From Colidextribacter sp. OB.20 (lineage in GTDB: Bacteria; Bacillota; Clostridia; Oscillospirales; Oscillospiraceae), in assembly GCF_009911595.1 (NCBI RefSeq), contig NZ_QWKG01000039.1:1-37764 (forward strand): a DNA stretch of 37,764 bases, in the 5' to 3' direction. The position numbers and the translations under genes were made by a program. The notes below the pieces were generated by a model. That model made no database searches and was not told the origin of the DNA. It saw nothing but the letters and a program-made list of their open reading frames with translations. Positions 29,171 through 37,668 of this stretch are shown one piece after another. Numbering within the stretch: position 1 is the first letter of the stretch; each line of letters opens with the position of its first letter.

Positions 29171-29223
29171 TTGACTTATACCGCTTTATACTCTATTATA
29201 GTCATGGAATGGAGCGCCGTCAA
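29171..29223. promoter_or_regulatory. Bidirectional promoter with shared -10 element
   Basis: Plus: TTGACT (29171-29176), 17 bases, TATTAT (29194-29199). Minus: TTGACG (29223-29218), 17 bases, TATAAT (29200-29195). The two -10 hexamers overlap by five bases on opposite strands, so PAP2 (right) and the glycosyltransferase (left) are expressed from one symmetric site. Confidence 0.8.
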
Positions 29224-29260
29224 GACGGCCGGTTAACATAATTTAAAAGGAGGGAAACGT

Positions 29261-29809
29261 ATGCTGGATACCCTGCAGCAGCTGGACGGCCAGCTGCTGG
29301 TGGCCATTCAGGGCCTGCATCAGCCCTGGCTGGACCCTGTTGTGTCCTTTTATACCAAGCTGGGGGACGCAGGGCTGCTGTTTATCGCCCTGTCTCTGGG
29401 CATGCTGATTTATAAACCCACCCGGAGGGCGGGGCTGCTGGCTCTTTTTGCCATGATTCTGGGGCTGCTGGTGACCAACGTCACCATCAAGCCCCTGGTG
29501 GAGCGGGCCCGGCCCTGGCTGCTCTGGCCCATTGAGCCGCTGGTGACGGAGAAGGACCCTAACTCCTTCCCCTCGGGTCACACCTGCGCCGCCTTCGCCG
29601 CGGCCATGGCCTGGGCGCGGACTCTGCCCCTGAAGCGGGACCAGGTCATTGCAGTGGTGATGGCGGTGCTGATGGGGCTGTCCCGGCTGTATGTGGGGGT
29701 GCATTACCCCTCCGACGTGCTGGTGGGGGCGGTTATCGGCTCCCTGTGCGCCTGGATCGCCTGGAGGGCATTTCAGGTCTGGGAGGAACGAAGGAGCCGA
29801 GTCTATTGA
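29261..29809 (+). CDS. PAP2-family membrane phosphatase
   Basis: A 182-residue multi-span protein with all three PAP2 motifs: KPLVERARP (Lys77, Arg84, Pro85), PSGH (104-107) and SRLYVGVHYPSD (Arg142, His148, Asp152). Members dephosphorylate undecaprenyl pyrophosphate, phosphatidic acid or related lipids at the outer membrane face. AAAAGGAGGG is 8 bases before the ATG. It diverges from a glycosyltransferase, which would suit recycling of a lipid carrier for envelope glycans; that link is inferred. A terminator follows at 29822. Confidence 0.93.
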   Translation: MLDTLQQLDGQLLVAIQGLHQPWLDPVVSFYTKLGDAGLLFIALSLGMLIYKPTRRAGLLALFAMILGLLVTNVTIKPLVERARPWLLWPIEPLVTEKDPNSFPSGHTCAAFAAAMAWARTLPLKRDQVIAVVMAVLMGLSRLYVGVHYPSDVLVGAVIGSLCAWIAWRAFQVWEERRSRVY

Positions 29810-29821
29810 CTGCGGAAGCAG

Positions 29822-29854
29822 CCGCCGGACGCCTGCGGGCGTTCGGCGGTTTTT
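29822..29854 (+). terminator. Terminator after the PAP2 gene
   Basis: CCGCCGGACGCC, loop TGC, GGGCGTTCGGCGG, then TTTTT. Lies between the convergent PAP2 and response regulator genes. Confidence 0.88.
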
Positions 29855-29859
29855 CATGC

Positions 29860-30609
29860 CTAAGACAGGCTCTTGTTGGGGGGATAGCCCACATATTTTT
29901 TATAGACCTTGTTGAAGTATTTGTAGTCGGAAAAGCCCACCATCTCGGCGATCTCATAGAGCTTCCAGCTCCCCTGCTTCTGCAGCTCCACCGCCCGGGT
30001 GATCCGGTAGTGGTTGAGGAAGTCGTGGAAGGTGTAGCCCACCTCGGCCTTGAATTTGGCGTTCAGGTGGGTGCAGGAGATGTTCAGCTCCTGGCTCAGG
30101 TCGGTGAGGGAGATGCGCTCGGCGTAGTGCTCCTGAATGTATTGCAGCATCCGGGCGGCGTAGCGGTTGGTGAGGGCGGCGGGGTCGATGTCCGGGACCA
30201 GGGGAGGGGAGGGCTGCCCCTGACTCTCCTGCTGGCGCTGCTGCCGCCGGGCCACGATCTTCTGGATGCACCCCCGAAGATCGTGAAAGTCCACCGGCTT
30301 GAGCAGGTACTCCACCACCCCCAGCCGGATGGCCTGCTGGGCGTAGTCAAACTCGCTGTAGCCTGAGACCACGATGGCGTCGAAGGAGCACAGCTCCAGC
30401 CCCTGCCGGAGCATCTCCAGCCCGTCCATATCGGGCATCCGCACGTCGGTGACCACCACGTCCGGGTGGAGCAGGCGGATTTTCTCCAGCCCCTCCCGGC
30501 CGCTGGCGGCCTCATCAGCCACGACGCACCCCGCGGCGGTCCAGTCCATTTGAAAGCGAAGTCCCCGGCGGATCAGATCCTCATCCTCCACCAGTAAGAC
30601 CTTGAGCAT
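29860..30609 (-). CDS. YesN-type response regulator with AraC-family DNA-binding domain
   Basis: A 249-residue regulator. The receiver domain (1-120) has VLLVEDE, the phosphorylated Asp55 (VVVTDVRMPDMDG) and Lys104 (YLLKPVDF). A linker rich in Gln leads to an AraC/XylS domain (about 150-245) with RISLTDLSQELNISCTHLNA and IAEMVGFSDYKYFNKVYKKY. Its gene follows the histidine kinase by 3 bases, and GGAGG of its ribosome binding site lies in the kinase 3' end. The likely target is the ABC importer upstream. Confidence 0.95.
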   Translation of the reverse strand: MLKVLLVEDEDLIRRGLRFQMDWTAAGCVVADEAASGREGLEKIRLLHPDVVVTDVRMPDMDGLEMLRQGLELCSFDAIVVSGYSEFDYAQQAIRLGVVEYLLKPVDFHDLRGCIQKIVARRQQRQQESQGQPSPPLVPDIDPAALTNRYAARMLQYIQEHYAERISLTDLSQELNISCTHLNAKFKAEVGYTFHDFLNHYRITRAVELQKQGSWKLYEIAEMVGFSDYKYFNKVYKKYVGYPPNKSLS

Positions 30610-30612
30610 GCT

Positions 30613-32313
30613 TCAGTCCTCCATTTCGTAAGGCATGGTCAGGGTGACGCAGGTGCCCTGCCCGGGGGCGCTGTCGATGGTCAGGCCGTACCGGGGTCCG
30701 TAGAGCAGGGAGGTCACCTTCTGGATATTGTATAGGCCGATGTGCTTCACAATGCCGCTGTCCAGCTCCAGGGTAAAGCTCTCCCGGATGGCATCCAGCC
30801 GCCCGGGGGAGATGCCCGCCCCGTTGTCCCGGACGGTGAAGCGCAGGTCGTCCCCCAGGCGCTCCGCCGCCACCCGGATGTCCAGCGTCTGGCCCTGGAC
30901 AAAGCCGTGCCTGATGCTGTTCTCGATGATAGGCTGGAGGAGCAGCTTGGGCACCTGGCAGTCCAGCAGCTCGTCTGGGATACTCAGCTCGAAGCGCAGG
31001 GCGTTGTTGTACCGGATCTTCTGGAGCAGGAGATAGTCGTTGACATACTCCACGTCGGTCTCCAGGGATACCTTGGTGTGGCCGTAGTTGATGCTGTACC
31101 GCATGAGATTGGCGAAGGACAGGAGCATCTCAGAGGCGGTCTCCGGATCCTCCCCGATCTGATACCGTACCGTTTCCATCACGTTGAAAACAAAGTGGGG
31201 GTTGAACTGCTCCTCCAGCTGCCGGACCTCCATCTGCCGGCGGCGGTCTAACAGCTGGTTGTTGTTGCGTACCAGCTGCTTGAACTGGCTGTAGAGCTCC
31301 TGAGACTCCTCCGAGCACTGGGAGGAGAGCTCATAGCCCATGTCGTCGTGGTGCAGAGCGGCCACCGCCCTTGTCAGCTCGCCGATCTCCCGGGCGTTGC
31401 GCCGGGAGAAGACCCGGGTCAGGATGACGATGAGGACAAACAGGAGGACAAAGAGAAGGGAGAAGAGAAACAGGCTGAACCCCAGGGCCCTGACCTGGAA
31501 CTCCAGGGAGGTCAGGGTATAGACCTGGAGCTTCTGAGGGGTGACGGTCTGGGGGCAGATGTAATAGTAGTTCCCGTCCGGCAAATAGATGCCCTCCCGG
31601 TCCGCGTTCAGGACATATTTGCCCGAGGGCAGCTTGTCGGCGGGGTCGGACTTCAGGTCCAGGGTGGTGTAGATGATGTTGTCATAGGCGTCGGTGATGA
31701 GGACATCCTGAGACAGGCCCCGAATGTAGCTGGAGAAGCTCTCGCTGCGCAGGTTGAAGAAGAGATAGCCCGCCGTCTCCCCATCTGCTCCGGGCACCGT
31801 GCGGCAGAAGGAGTAGCAGCACGCCTGATCGCCGGTGAGGGGCGCGGCGCACACAAAGCACAGCAGCTGGTCCGGCGACTTGTCCAGCCGGGAGGCTGCG
31901 CTGCGGAGGAAGGGGGAGTCGGCAAAGATGGTCTGGTTGCGCTGGTTGAAGCTGGAGCAGACAATCTGCCCCTCCCGGTCGATGAGGCAGAAGTAGGGGC
32001 GGAAGGTCTGGGCGTTGGCGAAGCGGTAGAGGGCCTCGCTGGCGGCGGCCAGGCCGCTGGAGCCGTCCCCGGCCAGGGCGCTGCGGAGGGCGGGCAGCCG
32101 GACCAGGGAGTCCATCTCCGACTCACAGGCGTCATACTGGTCGGACAGGGCCTGAGACAGGATGGCGTTGCTGTTCCGGTTGGCCCGCACCACCACCGAG
32201 GAGAAGTTCAGCAGGAAGCCCCCCAGATAGAGCAGCAGAATTACAGTGACAAGAAAAGCGGTGTAGCAGAGGAAGGATCTGCGCAGCTGATCCTGAAATT
32301 TGAGCCGTGCCAT
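30613..32313 (-). CDS. YesM-type sensor histidine kinase
   Basis: A 566-residue membrane kinase: span 1 at 15-38, an outer sensor domain 39-275 (PAS/dCache-like, FRPYFCLIDREGQIVCS), span 2 at 276-300, HAMP-like linker, then the LytS/YesM kinase core with EEQFNPHFVFN (His373), LLQPIIENSIRHGF (N box) and TVRDNGAGISPG (G1 box). ATG at 32313 is taken because AGGAGG lies 7 bases before it. It pairs with the AraC-type regulator directly downstream, and in this gene order most likely senses the solute carried by the neighbouring importer, or its binding protein. Confidence 0.95.
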   Translation of the reverse strand: MARLKFQDQLRRSFLCYTAFLVTVILLLYLGGFLLNFSSVVVRANRNSNAILSQALSDQYDACESEMDSLVRLPALRSALAGDGSSGLAAASEALYRFANAQTFRPYFCLIDREGQIVCSSFNQRNQTIFADSPFLRSAASRLDKSPDQLLCFVCAAPLTGDQACCYSFCRTVPGADGETAGYLFFNLRSESFSSYIRGLSQDVLITDAYDNIIYTTLDLKSDPADKLPSGKYVLNADREGIYLPDGNYYYICPQTVTPQKLQVYTLTSLEFQVRALGFSLFLFSLLFVLLFVLIVILTRVFSRRNAREIGELTRAVAALHHDDMGYELSSQCSEESQELYSQFKQLVRNNNQLLDRRRQMEVRQLEEQFNPHFVFNVMETVRYQIGEDPETASEMLLSFANLMRYSINYGHTKVSLETDVEYVNDYLLLQKIRYNNALRFELSIPDELLDCQVPKLLLQPIIENSIRHGFVQGQTLDIRVAAERLGDDLRFTVRDNGAGISPGRLDAIRESFTLELDSGIVKHIGLYNIQKVTSLLYGPRYGLTIDSAPGQGTCVTLTMPYEMED

Positions 32314-32344
32314 CCCCATCCCTCCTGATTTGGCTGATGCTCTC

Positions 32345-32373
32345 AGTTTATCACAGTTCCGGCCGTTTGGCAA
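32345..32373 (-). promoter_or_regulatory. Probable promoter of the two-component genes
   Basis: TTGCCA (32373-32368), 17-base spacer, TAAACT (32350-32345) on the minus strand, 32 bases before the kinase ATG. It lets the regulators be expressed apart from the transporter. Confidence 0.55.
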
Positions 32374-32394
32374 AGGGTTTCCGGGCCGGGAAAC

Positions 32395-32426
32395 AGAGAG
32401 GGCCGCCCGGACGGACGGTCCTCTCT
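32395..32426 (-). terminator. Hairpin between the permease and kinase genes
   Basis: AGAGAGG...CCTCTCT with an inner CCG/CGG pair; the minus-strand tail is GTTTCCC, so termination would be weak. It lies 20 bases after the permease stop. Confidence 0.5.
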
Positions 32427-32446
32427 GAGGGGTGATCTCCTGCCGG

Positions 32447-34105
32447 CTACACGCTGACATCCTTGCCCCCCGAGACCTTGAAGAAGATCAGCAGGGAGAT
32501 GATGGAGGTGAGGGTCAGGATGGTGGAGTAGGCGGCGGCGTTGCCGAAGTTGCTCCGGATGACCTCGGAGTAGATAGCTACCGTCAGGGTCTTGGTGCTG
32601 CTGTTGTGGAGGATCACCGAGGAGCTCAGCTCGCTGATGAGGGTGATCCAGCTCATGATGGCCCCGGAGAGCACGCCGGGCAGCATCATGGGGACGGTGA
32701 CCCGGAGGAAGGTCTTTACCTGGGACGCGCCCAGGCTGATGGAGGCCTCCTCTATGCTGGGGCTGATCTGTCCGATGATGGCCGTGCTGGAGCGGATGGT
32801 ATATGGCATACGGCGGATGGACAGGGAGATAATCATCACCAGGGCGGTGCCGCCCAGGAAGAAGGGGGCGCCGTTGAAGGCGTAGATGAAGGAGATGCCT
32901 AAGACGGAGCCGGGGATAATGTAGGGGAACATAGTCAGCACGTCCAGGACGCCGGTGAGAGTGCTGCGCTTGCGCACGCTCAGGTAGGAGATGAGAATGC
33001 CGCAGACCACCACCACCACAATAGCCTCCAGGCCGAACAGGTAGGTGTTTTTGATAGCCATCAGGTTCCCCTTGGAGAAGATGCTCCGGTAGTTGTCCAG
33101 GGTAAATTCCCCGGTGAACAGAGAGCCGTTGATGGTGCCGATGAAGGAGGTGACAATAACGGTAATCTGGGGCAGGGCGGCCACAAAGGTCACCAGGTAG
33201 ACCACCAGATAGGCGGTTATCTTTCGCCAGCCGGAGGCCTTCTGGGCCTCCATGGGCTTGAGGGCGGTCATGGAATAGGTGAACCGCCGACCCAGGAACT
33301 TCTGGATAAAGAAGAACATCAGGGCGATGATGATGACGATGATGCACATGGTGGCGGCGAAGCCGTCGTTGGTGCCCACCTCGCCCATGAACTGGGTGTA
33401 CAGCATCTGGGGGAAGGTGCGGTAGCCCTCGCCCATAATCATGGGGGTGCCGAAGTCGGAGAACACCCGCATGAACACCAGCAGCATCCCCGCCAGCAGG
33501 GAAGGCATCACCAGAGGGAAGATGACCTTGGTCACCCGCTGAAAGGCGTTGCAGCCCAAACTCTCCGCCGCCTCGTTCAGGGAGTTGTCCAGGTTCTTCA
33601 TGGCCCCAGACACATACATGTAGATCAGCGGGAAGGACTGGAGGGAGAACACCAGGATAATGCCGGCGAAGCCGTAGATGCCCCGGAACTTGATGCCCAG
33701 CAGGGCGTTGATGATCCGGGTGATAAAGCCGTTGCGGCCCAGCAGCTGAATCCAGGCGTAGGCCCCGATAAAGGGGGGAGAGAGATAGGAGATGACGATG
33801 AGGATGTTGAGCAGCTCGGAGCCAGGGATCTTGACGCTCCGCAGCAGGTAGGCCATGGGCACGCCGATGAGGCAGGACACCAGGGTGGAAATCACCGTCA
33901 CCTGAAAGCTGTTTACCAGGGCGCTCCAGTAGTACTTTTTGGTGAAGAATTTTACGAAATAGCTCAGGTCGATCCCGTCTCCCGTGAGCAGGCTCTTCAC
34001 AATCAGCATCCCGATGGGGAAGATGACAAACAGCAGGAAGGCCGCCAGCAGGAGGAGGGTAAGCACCGTCCAAAGGTTAAACTTTTTTTCTCCGGCGTAT
34101 CTCAT
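32447..34105 (-). CDS. Fused ABC permease of Fbp/Afu type (two permease domains)
   Basis: A 552-residue membrane protein with about twelve spans and two MetI-like permease domains, as in FbpB/AfuB. Each half has the EAAxxxG-type loop that contacts the ATPase (NEAAESLGCNAFQRVTKVIF and IEEASISLGASQVKTFLRVT). FbpB-type permeases import ferric iron, hexose phosphates, phosphonates or similar anions. The ATG at 34105 overlaps the ATPase stop by ATGA; the longer frame upstream is antisense-like non-coding. Substrate cannot be read from the sequence. Confidence 0.92.
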   Translation of the reverse strand: MRYAGEKKFNLWTVLTLLLLAAFLLFVIFPIGMLIVKSLLTGDGIDLSYFVKFFTKKYYWSALVNSFQVTVISTLVSCLIGVPMAYLLRSVKIPGSELLNILIVISYLSPPFIGAYAWIQLLGRNGFITRIINALLGIKFRGIYGFAGIILVFSLQSFPLIYMYVSGAMKNLDNSLNEAAESLGCNAFQRVTKVIFPLVMPSLLAGMLLVFMRVFSDFGTPMIMGEGYRTFPQMLYTQFMGEVGTNDGFAATMCIIVIIIALMFFFIQKFLGRRFTYSMTALKPMEAQKASGWRKITAYLVVYLVTFVAALPQITVIVTSFIGTINGSLFTGEFTLDNYRSIFSKGNLMAIKNTYLFGLEAIVVVVVCGILISYLSVRKRSTLTGVLDVLTMFPYIIPGSVLGISFIYAFNGAPFFLGGTALVMIISLSIRRMPYTIRSSTAIIGQISPSIEEASISLGASQVKTFLRVTVPMMLPGVLSGAIMSWITLISELSSSVILHNSSTKTLTVAIYSEVIRSNFGNAAAYSTILTLTSIISLLIFFKVSGGKDVSV

Positions 34106-35214
34106 CGCAATTCCTCCCGAATGACCAGGGGGGTGCTGCCGTCTGCGGTAAAGACGTTGATCTTCTTCTCCTTCACCGTGAGCCGCACCTGAGTTCCGTC
34201 TGGGATGATCTCCCACAGCTCGTCGGAGTGCTGAATTACCTCCACCTCCTTGCCGCTGGGCAGGGTGAGGAAGTAGTGGGTGGCGGTGCCCAGAAAGACG
34301 CTGCTCTGGATGGTGGCGGGGATGCCCGTGTCCGTGCCCGTCTCCATGATAAATTCCTCGGGCCGGACCGCCGCCAGAACCTCCTGTCCGTCGGCCGTGG
34401 AGGGGTCCAGGAAGGGGATGGCCGCCTGATAGCCGCCGTCCTCCCCGAAGCACAGCACCGCCTCGCCCCCGGTTTGCTTCACCCTGGCGGGGAGGAAGTT
34501 GGACAGGCCGATAAAGTTGGAGACAAACTGGTTTGACGGGCGCTGATACACCCGGGAGGGGGTGTCGATCTGCTGGATGACCCCGTTGTTCATCACCGCC
34601 AGCCGGTCGGACACCGCCAGGGCCTCCTCCTGGTCGTGGGTGACATAGATGGTGGTAATGCCGATCTGCTGCTGGATGCGGCGGATGGCGTTGCGCATCT
34701 CCACCCGCAGCTTGGCATCCAGATTGGACAAGGGCTCGTCCATGAGCAGCACCTGGGGCTCGATGACGATGGCCCGGGCCAGCGCCACCCGCTGCTGCTG
34801 TCCGCCCGAGAGCTTGGCGGGCATCCGGTCCTTCAGATGGTCGATCTTGACTACCTTCAGGATGTCGTCAACCTTTTTCTGAATTTCCTGCTTGGGCAGC
34901 TTCCGGTTTTTCAGGCCGAAGGCCACGTTGTCAAAGACGGACATGTGGGGGAACACGGCATAGTTCTGAAAGACCATGCCGATGTTCCGTTTGTTGGTGG
35001 GGATGTCGTTGATGACCTGGTTGTTGATCTTAAAGGTGCCCCCCTCGATGGTGTTGAAGCCGATGATCATCCGCAGCAGGGTCGTCTTGCCGCAGCCTGA
35101 GGGGCCCAGGAGGGTAAAAAACTCTCCCGGCCGGATATCCAGGTCCAATCCGTTGATGATGGTGTCGTTTCCAAATCGTTTGACTGCGTTTTCAATGGAG
35201 ATCGTCGCGCCCAT
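34102..35214 (-). CDS. ABC importer ATPase of Fbp/Pot type
   Basis: A 370-residue ATPase: Walker A GPSGCGKTT (37-45), Q-loop QNYAVFPHM, signature LSGGQQQR, Walker B LLMDEPLSNLD, H-loop VTHDQEEAL, then a C-terminal TOBE-like regulatory domain (about 240-370). This is the FbpC/PotA/AfuC layout, and it would sit at the inner face of the permease. It follows the binding protein after a 96-base gap with a strong hairpin, and overlaps the permease. Confidence 0.94.
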   Translation of the reverse strand: MGATISIENAVKRFGNDTIINGLDLDIRPGEFFTLLGPSGCGKTTLLRMIIGFNTIEGGTFKINNQVINDIPTNKRNIGMVFQNYAVFPHMSVFDNVAFGLKNRKLPKQEIQKKVDDILKVVKIDHLKDRMPAKLSGGQQQRVALARAIVIEPQVLLMDEPLSNLDAKLRVEMRNAIRRIQQQIGITTIYVTHDQEEALAVSDRLAVMNNGVIQQIDTPSRVYQRPSNQFVSNFIGLSNFLPARVKQTGGEAVLCFGEDGGYQAAIPFLDPSTADGQEVLAAVRPEEFIMETGTDTGIPATIQSSVFLGTATHYFLTLPSGKEVEVIQHSDELWEIIPDGTQVRLTVKEKKINVFTADGSTPLVIREELR

Positions 35215-35241
35215 GCTCTCTCATCCTTCCTTGTGGCTTTG

Positions 35242-35280
35242 CACAAGGGGCCTGCGATCAAGACCGCAGGCCCACTTGTC
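35242..35280 (-). promoter_or_regulatory. Intercistronic hairpin between the binding protein and ATPase genes
   Basis: GGGCCTGCG/CGCAGGCCC (35248-35256, 35265-35273) with outer ACAAG/CTTGT pairs. It has no T run, so it probably stabilises the upstream binding-protein message or partly terminates, giving more binding protein than transporter, as in malE-malF. Confidence 0.65.
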
Positions 35281-35310
35281 GCGTGTTTTGATTGGAACTT
35301 GTACCTCTGG

Positions 35311-36405
35311 TTAACCCGCGTCTACCAGATACTCGGTGTAGCGCTCAGTGATCTGGGCCTTGTTGTCGGCCACCCACGCGCCGTCGTAGGAGTCCAGCTC
35401 CTTGATGTCGGCCCAGGGGGTCAGGGTGTCGCTGAGGGTCGCGCTGCCGTTCAGGGGACGCACAGTGGTGTTCTGGCCTACATAGCTCTGGCAGGTCTCG
35501 CCCAGCATGTAGTCCACAAACTTCTTGGCGTTCTCCATGTTGGGGGCGCCCTTGATAATGGACACGCACTGGCCGGACATGAAGGTGCCCTCCTCGGGGA
35601 ATACCACCCGGACGTTGACGCCGTCACGGACATAGGCGGCGGCGGGGTCCTCCCAGGTCAGACCCACTACGTACTCGCCCTCGGCCACGCCGCGGTAGAC
35701 CTGAGAGGAGCTGCTCAGGCTGACGCCGTCCAGGTTGGCGATGAAGCCCTTGGCCCACTCCCAGGCCGCGTCGGACATGGGGTCGCCATTACCCATGGCG
35801 TAGAGGCCGGCCACCAGGCAGTTGAACGCGGAGCTGGAGTTGACAGGGTCGCCGGCGGCGATCTTGCCCTTCAGGGCGGGGTTGAGCAGGTCCTCAAAGC
35901 CATTGACCTCGATGCCGGCGGCCAGGTCGTTGTTTACGATAAACACAGGGGGATCGCAGAAGGCGGGGGCGGAGTAGCCGCTGGTGTTCTTGTAGCCGTC
36001 CATCATATTGGCGTCCTCCGGGGAGACGTACTTCTCAAAGTAGTCCACATAGCCCCGGAGCTGAGGGCCGTCGGCCGCCCAGCAGATGTCGCCCTGGGGA
36101 TTGGCCGCCTCAGACTGGACACGCTTCAGAATCTCGCCAGTACCGCCGGTGACCACCTCCACGTGGATGCCGGTGTCGGCCTCAAAGTTCTCGATGACCG
36201 CGTTGTTCAGACTCTCGCTCCGGGCGGTGTAGACCACCAGAGTGTCGCTTCCGGAGGGGGTGGAGGGCTTCTGGCTGCCGCTGGCGGAGCCGGGATTGCT
36301 CTGAGCCCCCTGATTGCTTTGGTTCCCCTGGTTCTTGTTTCCACAGCCAGCCAGGAGCCCAAATGTCAAGACAAGTGCAAGCGCAAAAGCAAGCTTTCTT
36401 TTCAT
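35311..36405 (-). CDS. Extracellular solute-binding lipoprotein of the Fbp/Afu-type importer
   Basis: A 364-residue lipoprotein: signal peptide ending LLAGC (Cys21), a Ser/Asn/Gln-rich linker, then a binding domain beginning DTLVVYTARSESLNNAVIEN and containing TGTGEIL-like GGTGEILKRVQSEA and QGDICWAADG. This is the type 1-like fold of AfuA/FbpA/PhnS binding proteins. The Tyr pair that chelates iron in FbpA is not obvious near the C-terminus, so a phosphorylated or anionic organic solute is as likely as iron. TAGGAGG precedes the ATG; the promoter is at 36447-36475. Confidence 0.9.
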   Translation of the reverse strand: MKRKLAFALALVLTFGLLAGCGNKNQGNQSNQGAQSNPGSASGSQKPSTPSGSDTLVVYTARSESLNNAVIENFEADTGIHVEVVTGGTGEILKRVQSEAANPQGDICWAADGPQLRGYVDYFEKYVSPEDANMMDGYKNTSGYSAPAFCDPPVFIVNNDLAAGIEVNGFEDLLNPALKGKIAAGDPVNSSSAFNCLVAGLYAMGNGDPMSDAAWEWAKGFIANLDGVSLSSSSQVYRGVAEGEYVVGLTWEDPAAAYVRDGVNVRVVFPEEGTFMSGQCVSIIKGAPNMENAKKFVDYMLGETCQSYVGQNTTVRPLNGSATLSDTLTPWADIKELDSYDGAWVADNKAQITERYTEYLVDAG

Positions 36406-36446
36406 CGTAAAAACCTCCTAAAAAATGATTGGGTATCGCTATAGTT

Positions 36447-36475
36447 ATTGTACATATTTTTCACAAAAATGAAAA
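36447..36475 (-). promoter_or_regulatory. Probable promoter and operator of the ABC importer operon
   Basis: TTTTCA (36475-36470), 17 bases, TACAAT (36452-36447). The -35 region is part of a small palindrome, TTTTCA-N6-TGAAAA, that could bind the AraC-type regulator. Region 36406-36612 is AT-rich and holds this and the tRNA promoter. Confidence 0.5.
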
Positions 36476-36545
36476 TCCCAAAAAACACAACTTTAGTAGT
36501 AAAATATAAAACAGCCGCCCATAACGAAGATTCTAAAAAAGACTC

Positions 36546-36573
36546 TTTACATTTTAGAAAAACCTGATATAAT
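36546..36573 (+). promoter_or_regulatory. Promoter of the tRNA-Ala gene
   Basis: TTTACA (36546-36551), 16-base spacer, TATAAT (36568-36573), 39 bases before the tRNA. Confidence 0.75.
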
Positions 36574-36612
36574 AAAGAAGCTGTCTAGATACAAGGTAGA
36601 TGTTTGATATCT

Positions 36613-36689
36613 GGGCCTGTAGCTCAGCTGGGAGAGCGCACGGTTCGCATCCGTGAGGTTCGAGGGTTCGATCCCCTTCAGGTCCACCA
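36613..36689 (+). tRNA. tRNA-Ala(CGC)
   Basis: A full cloverleaf: acceptor GGGCCTG/CAGGTCC containing the G3-U70 pair that marks alanine tRNAs, D arm GCTC/GAGC, anticodon stem CACGG/CCGTG with loop TTCGCAT (anticodon CGC, reading GCG), T arm GAGGG-TTCGATC-CCCTT, discriminator A and encoded CCA. Single gene with its own promoter and terminator. Confidence 0.95.
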
Positions 36690-36694
36690 AATAG

Positions 36695-36732
36695 AAAATC
36701 ACCTCAGTGAAAGCTGGGGTGATTTTTCTTTT
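36695..36732 (+). terminator. Terminator after tRNA-Ala
   Basis: AAAATCACCTCAG, loop TGAAAG, CTGGGGTGATTTT, then TCTTTT. The following 36733-36849 has no gene that I can support. Confidence 0.88.
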
Positions 36733-36849
36733 GACCACAGAAATACCACAGACGGGTTTCAAAAAATTTTCGGGCGGCGGGCTGTCACGTAGGCCTGCCG
36801 CCCTTATTCATTGGATATGGCGATGCAATCTTTGCGGTGTACATCGACA

Positions 36850-37668
36850 TTACGGAAGCACAAAACTGCCGGTTGTTTTTCCATCCACTGCAAAGGAGAA
36901 AAAGGCGCCTTGGCTGATCGCCGCAACATAGCCGCCCTCAGTCCAATCAAAGCCGTCCTGCTCCTTCAGCAGCTTCAGCGTCTCCCGCAGCTGGAGCATG
37001 GCGGCGAAAGCGTGCTTGCAGGGGTAGCCGCAGTAGCAGCTGCAGGTGAGATTTTTGATCTCTCCGCCGCCGTAATCAAACTCGATCTCGTAAGGGGAAG
37101 TGCCCTCCGCGATTCCCCGCCCATGGCCGTGGTCTATGCAGAGGTAGACCACCCGGTTCTCTGTATAGTAGTCGTGTCCACGCTCCGCAATGGCGCCGGT
37201 GACCTTCATCCCGCTGAGGTCATCCAACCGGAAGCCGTGGTCATCGCTGCCGGACACGTAAACGTCGTCCTCTTTGTCCGGGGCCTTGAACCAGGTGATA
37301 ATTTTCTCGTAGGGGATCGTTTGGGGATCAAAGGCCACCAGGTGGGAGCCGGCCATGCGGAGTTCTCCGGAGATGTGGGTGTCCGCCAGGGCGATTACCC
37401 GCTTGTAATCGGAGAGCTTGATTTTGAAGCTGTAGTTCACAGCGGTCACACGCCCCCGCAGGCCCTCCAGCTTGCCGTCCACATAGACGGTATCTCCCAC
37501 CTGGAGGTCGAACTGGTCGTTGTAGTAGGATAGATTCATCCCCCGCTTGGGAAAATAGACCTGTACCAAGGATTTCCTCGGCGCAAAAGCCGAGGTCTCC
37601 TCCTTGGGCTGGGTAATATTGTCGGCATCGCCTTGAATCTCATTCAAAAAGCCGATTTTATGCTTCAT
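36850..37668 (-). CDS. SWIM zinc-finger protein
   Basis: A 272-residue protein with a SWIM motif CSCYCGYPCKH near 209-219 (Cys209/Cys211, Cys217, His219), which binds zinc and is found in proteins that touch DNA or other proteins. An N-terminal domain VQVYFPKRGMNLSYYNDQFD then LQVGDTVYVDGKLEGLRGRV (about 35-75) looks like a small beta-barrel. No catalytic domain is visible, unlike SWIM helicases or MuDR transposases. The ATG at 37668 follows GGAGGATATCCT. It is convergent with the tRNA gene. Beyond it, 37669-37764 holds only the ribosome binding site and A-rich sequence. Confidence 0.85.
   Translation of the reverse strand: MKHKIGFLNEIQGDADNITQPKEETSAFAPRKSLVQVYFPKRGMNLSYYNDQFDLQVGDTVYVDGKLEGLRGRVTAVNYSFKIKLSDYKRVIALADTHISGELRMAGSHLVAFDPQTIPYEKIITWFKAPDKEDDVYVSGSDDHGFRLDDLSGMKVTGAIAERGHDYYTENRVVYLCIDHGHGRGIAEGTSPYEIEFDYGGGEIKNLTCSCYCGYPCKHAFAAMLQLRETLKLLKEQDGFDWTEGGYVAAISQGAFFSFAVDGKTTGSFVLP

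Noticed and set aside
32343..34073. 576-codon minus-strand frame overlapping the permease
   Set aside because: It is a shifted frame of the permease gene, rich in His, Pro and Arg, with no homology; the 32447-34105 frame has the permease motifs.
36547..36792. Short frames on both strands over the tRNA (MISGPVAQLGER.. and ..LKGIEPSNLTDAN..)
   Set aside because: These are the usual false proteins produced by translating a tRNA gene.
36613..36849. Integrated element at the tRNA-Ala 3' end
   Set aside because: No integrase gene and no repeat of the tRNA end are seen downstream within the window.
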